This document shows, one piece after another, positions 23,992-25,826 of a stretch of DNA of 25,826 nucleotides (position 1 is its first letter; every line of letters starts with the position of its first letter). The notes below the pieces were generated by a model that was not told where the DNA came from, made no database searches, and worked only from the letters and a program-made list of their open reading frames with translations. The position numbers and the translations under genes are program-made. The stretch is taken from NCBI GenBank assembly GCA_937961295.1, contig CALGOK010000216.1:1-25826 (forward strand), in the 5' to 3' direction. Origin of the DNA: an uncultured Gemmatimonadota bacterium. GTDB taxonomy: Bacteria > Gemmatimonadota > Gemmatimonadetes > Gemmatimonadales > GWC2-71-9.

Positions 23992-24670
23992 GATGATTTC
24001 GCGCCACCTGCCGTTGCTGGTCGTCCTGTCGCTCGTCGGTTGCCGTTCCACCGCTGAAACGCCCGCCACCGCGCCGGCCCCCACCCCGGAGCCGGGGGTC
24101 CCCGAGGCGACCGAAGCGGGGATCGCCCGGGCCCGGGCTGACAGTGCCCGGCTTCCGTACACCCTGGCCGACATCCGCTTCATGACCGGGATGATCGGCC
24201 ACCACGCGCAGGCGATCCATATCTCCGAGTGGGCGCCCACCCACGGGGCAGACGCCGAGGTGCAGCGGCTCGCCGCGCGGATCATCAACGCCCAGCGCGA
24301 CGAGATCCGGACCATGCAGCTCTGGCTCGCCAACCGGCTGCAGCCGGTGCCCGAGGCCGAGCACGCGATGATGGGGCATCACGCGATGCCCGGCGTCGAG
24401 ATGCACGGCATGCTGACGGCCGCGCAGCTCGCCGAGCTGGATGCGGCGCGCGGCGAGGCGTTCGACCGGTTGTTCCTGCGGTTCATGATCCAGCACCACC
24501 AGGGGGCGGTGCGGATGGTGGACGAGCTGTTCGCCACCGATGGCGCCGCGCAGGACGAGCAGGTGTTCAAGTTCGCCAACGATGTGCAAGTGGATCAGCG
24601 GACCGAGGTCGCCCGGATGCAGCGGATGCTCGCCGAGCGGTTGTTCGCGTCAGGCGGGTCCGGGCAGTGA
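23990..24670 (+). CDS. DUF305 (CopM-like) lipoprotein
   Basis: The 226-residue product has a lipoprotein signal (MMISRHLPLLVVLSLVGC) with Cys18 as the lipidation site, then a Pro/Ala/Thr-rich linker (20-40). The DUF305 domain has two related helical halves: DIRFMTGMIGHHAQAIHISE (61-80) and LFLRFMIQHHQGAVRMVDEL (161-180), joined by a His/Met-rich stretch around 125-141 (HAMMGHHAMPGVEMHGM). The paired HH and many Met residues suggest metal binding. A DUF305 protein of Synechocystis, CopM, binds copper, so periplasmic copper handling is a reasonable but unproven role. A second ATG one codon on (23993) is equally possible. The LVIVD gene follows 38 bases later on the same strand. Confidence 0.9.
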   Translation: MMISRHLPLLVVLSLVGCRSTAETPATAPAPTPEPGVPEATEAGIARARADSARLPYTLADIRFMTGMIGHHAQAIHISEWAPTHGADAEVQRLAARIINAQRDEIRTMQLWLANRLQPVPEAEHAMMGHHAMPGVEMHGMLTAAQLAELDAARGEAFDRLFLRFMIQHHQGAVRMVDELFATDGAAQDEQVFKFANDVQVDQRTEVARMQRMLAERLFASGGSGQ

Positions 24671-24708
24671 TCTCCCGTCATTCATCCGTTCACCCCGAGG
24701 AGTGGTAC

Positions 24709-25826
24709 ATGTCAGTCGCACCGGGAATGACCTTCCACCAGCCGCGCGCCGCGGCGGCGCTGATGCTCGGCGCATTCGCCCTTGCCGGGTGCTCCGCGGG
24801 CAGCGGCCAGGCCGGCAGCGCGCCGGCGCCGACGCAGGCTGCCGAGGCGGCCGCGCCGAATCCGGACCCGCGCATCGGCCTCTCGGCGGGCCTGTACGAT
24901 GCGGGCGAGGCGATCTGGAACATGCGCCTCCTCTCGACCACGCCGCCGCCGGAGCGCTTCCAGGGGGTGACCAACGCCGACCTGGCCTTCACCGGCAAAT
25001 ACGCGATCCAGGGCAACTACAACGGCCCGCTGATCTGGGACATCTCCGATCCGGCCAAGCCGGTGCTGACGGCGTCGTACTTCTGCCCGGCATCGCAGAA
25101 CGACGTGTCGGTGTACGCCAACCTGCTGTTCGTCTCGAGCGAGGCGACCTCGGGCCGGCTCGACTGCGCGGCGGGCGGCGTGCAGGGCGCGGTGAGCAAG
25201 GACCGGATGCGCGGCATCCGGATCTTCGACATCAGCGACATCCGCAATCCCAAGTACATCGCCAACGTGCAGACCTGCCGCGGCTCGCACACCCACTCGG
25301 TGCTGGTCGACCCGAACGACCAGGAGAACGTGTACATCTACGTCTCCGGCTCGGCCGGTATCCGGCCGGCCGAGGAGATGCCGGGGTGCGTGCGCGCCAC
25401 GCCGGCGGAGGATCCCAACTCGGCGCTGTTCCGGATCGAGGTGATCCGGGTCCCGCTGGCGAATCCGCAGGCTGCCGCAATCGTGTCGTCGCCGCGGATC
25501 TTCAATGACCTCGTGGAGCCGCCGCGCCACGGCGCGTCGCCGGCCGACGTGGCCGAGCTCGAGGCCGCGCGTGCGCGGGGCGCGTACATCGCCAACATCA
25601 TGGGCGAGGAGATGATCCTCCCCGACGGCTTCGTGAACCAGCAGCTCGCCCAGATCGTCCGGGCGCGCGGCGGCTCCGGCGCCCCGACGGCGGCCGACAG
25701 CGCCCAGCTGCGCACCGCGCTCCCCGACATCATCGCGCGGATGATCGGCGAGCGGCCGGCGCAGGATGGCCCGCGCCCGGGCCCGACCCAGTGCCTCGAC
25801 ATCACGATCTACCCGGCGATCGGCCT
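24709..25826 (+). CDS. LVIVD-repeat beta-propeller lipoprotein (3' end cut by window edge)
   Basis: Translation from the ATG at 24709 stays open to the window edge (372 residues visible, no stop). A lipobox FALAGC puts lipidation at Cys28. The mature part begins with a low-complexity linker (29-52), then WNMRLLSTTPPPERF and blades of LVIVD type: GNYNGPLIWDISDPAKPVLT, then DVSVYANLLFVSS and RGIRIFDISDIRNPKYIANV, followed by GSHTHSVLVDPNDQENVYIY. Residues from about 250 form a non-repeat insertion (ALFRIEVIRVPLANP, an acidic/Ala-rich helix, then GPTQCLDITIYP) with several cysteines. GAGGAG lies 6 bases before the ATG. Proteins of this kind are surface lipoproteins of unknown role. Co-occurrence with DUF305 suggests a joint envelope function, which is inference. 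Confidence 0.9.
   Translation, partial: MSVAPGMTFHQPRAAAALMLGAFALAGCSAGSGQAGSAPAPTQAAEAAAPNPDPRIGLSAGLYDAGEAIWNMRLLSTTPPPERFQGVTNADLAFTGKYAIQGNYNGPLIWDISDPAKPVLTASYFCPASQNDVSVYANLLFVSSEATSGRLDCAAGGVQGAVSKDRMRGIRIFDISDIRNPKYIANVQTCRGSHTHSVLVDPNDQENVYIYVSGSAGIRPAEEMPGCVRATPAEDPNSALFRIEVIRVPLANPQAAAIVSSPRIFNDLVEPPRHGASPADVAELEAARARGAYIANIMGEEMILPDGFVNQQLAQIVRARGGSGAPTAADSAQLRTALPDIIARMIGERPAQDGPRPGPTQCLDITIYPAIG

Overview
The window is GC-rich (codon third positions almost all G/C), tightly packed and carries no RNA gene, insertion sequence, CRISPR array or phage gene that I can see. The gene mix suggests a Gemmatimonadota-type soil or sediment bacterium, or a close relative: a Ser/Thr kinase fused to a TolB-like/TPR sensor, a BTAD regulator with a tail anchor, several ECF sigma factors, LVIVD and DUF305 lipoproteins, an N-acyl-D-amino-acid deacylase, and structured intergenic repeats. 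This phylum call is inference from gene content and style; no marker gene such as 16S is present.

Region 1 (1-6115, all minus strand) reads in the order SRPBCC protein, fused formiminotransferase-cyclodeaminase (ftcD), urocanase (hutU), egtB, egtD (cut by the window edge). It places two histidine fates side by side: degradation through urocanate and formiminoglutamate, and conversion of histidine to ergothioneine. Region 2 (6179-10943) holds mixed-strand housekeeping and envelope genes: a two-CBS protein, a PD40-like lipoprotein, a secreted amidohydrolase, a membrane-anchored dienelactone-hydrolase-like enzyme and a BTAD regulator with a C-terminal membrane helix.

Region 3 (11049-18568, all plus strand) holds a 75-residue unknown protein, the receptor-like Ser/Thr kinase, a large lipoprotein with a duplicated Gly-rich motif, a 4Fe-4S-type uracil-DNA glycosylase family protein, a DUF488 protein, and a DGPF/YCII protein translationally coupled to an ECF42-type sigma factor. 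Region 4 (18729-23882, all minus) contains two coupled units. One is a six-Asp-box beta-propeller followed by a MoaD/ThiS-like carrier ending in Gly-Gly. The other is a secreted VIT-vWA protein followed by an ECF sigma factor and its probable zinc-finger anti-sigma factor. Region 5 (23990-end, plus) starts a DUF305 (CopM-like) lipoprotein followed by a truncated LVIVD-repeat lipoprotein.

Translational coupling is frequent: stop/start overlaps occur at 909-912, 5666, 15785-15798, 17315-17318, 19025-19028, 21211-21227 and 21711-21714. The least explained items are the propeller plus Gly-Gly carrier pair, the VIT-vWA/sigma/anti-sigma unit, heptamer arrays that sit exactly in front of two start codons lacking a Shine-Dalgarno, and two elaborate palindromic intergenic elements.
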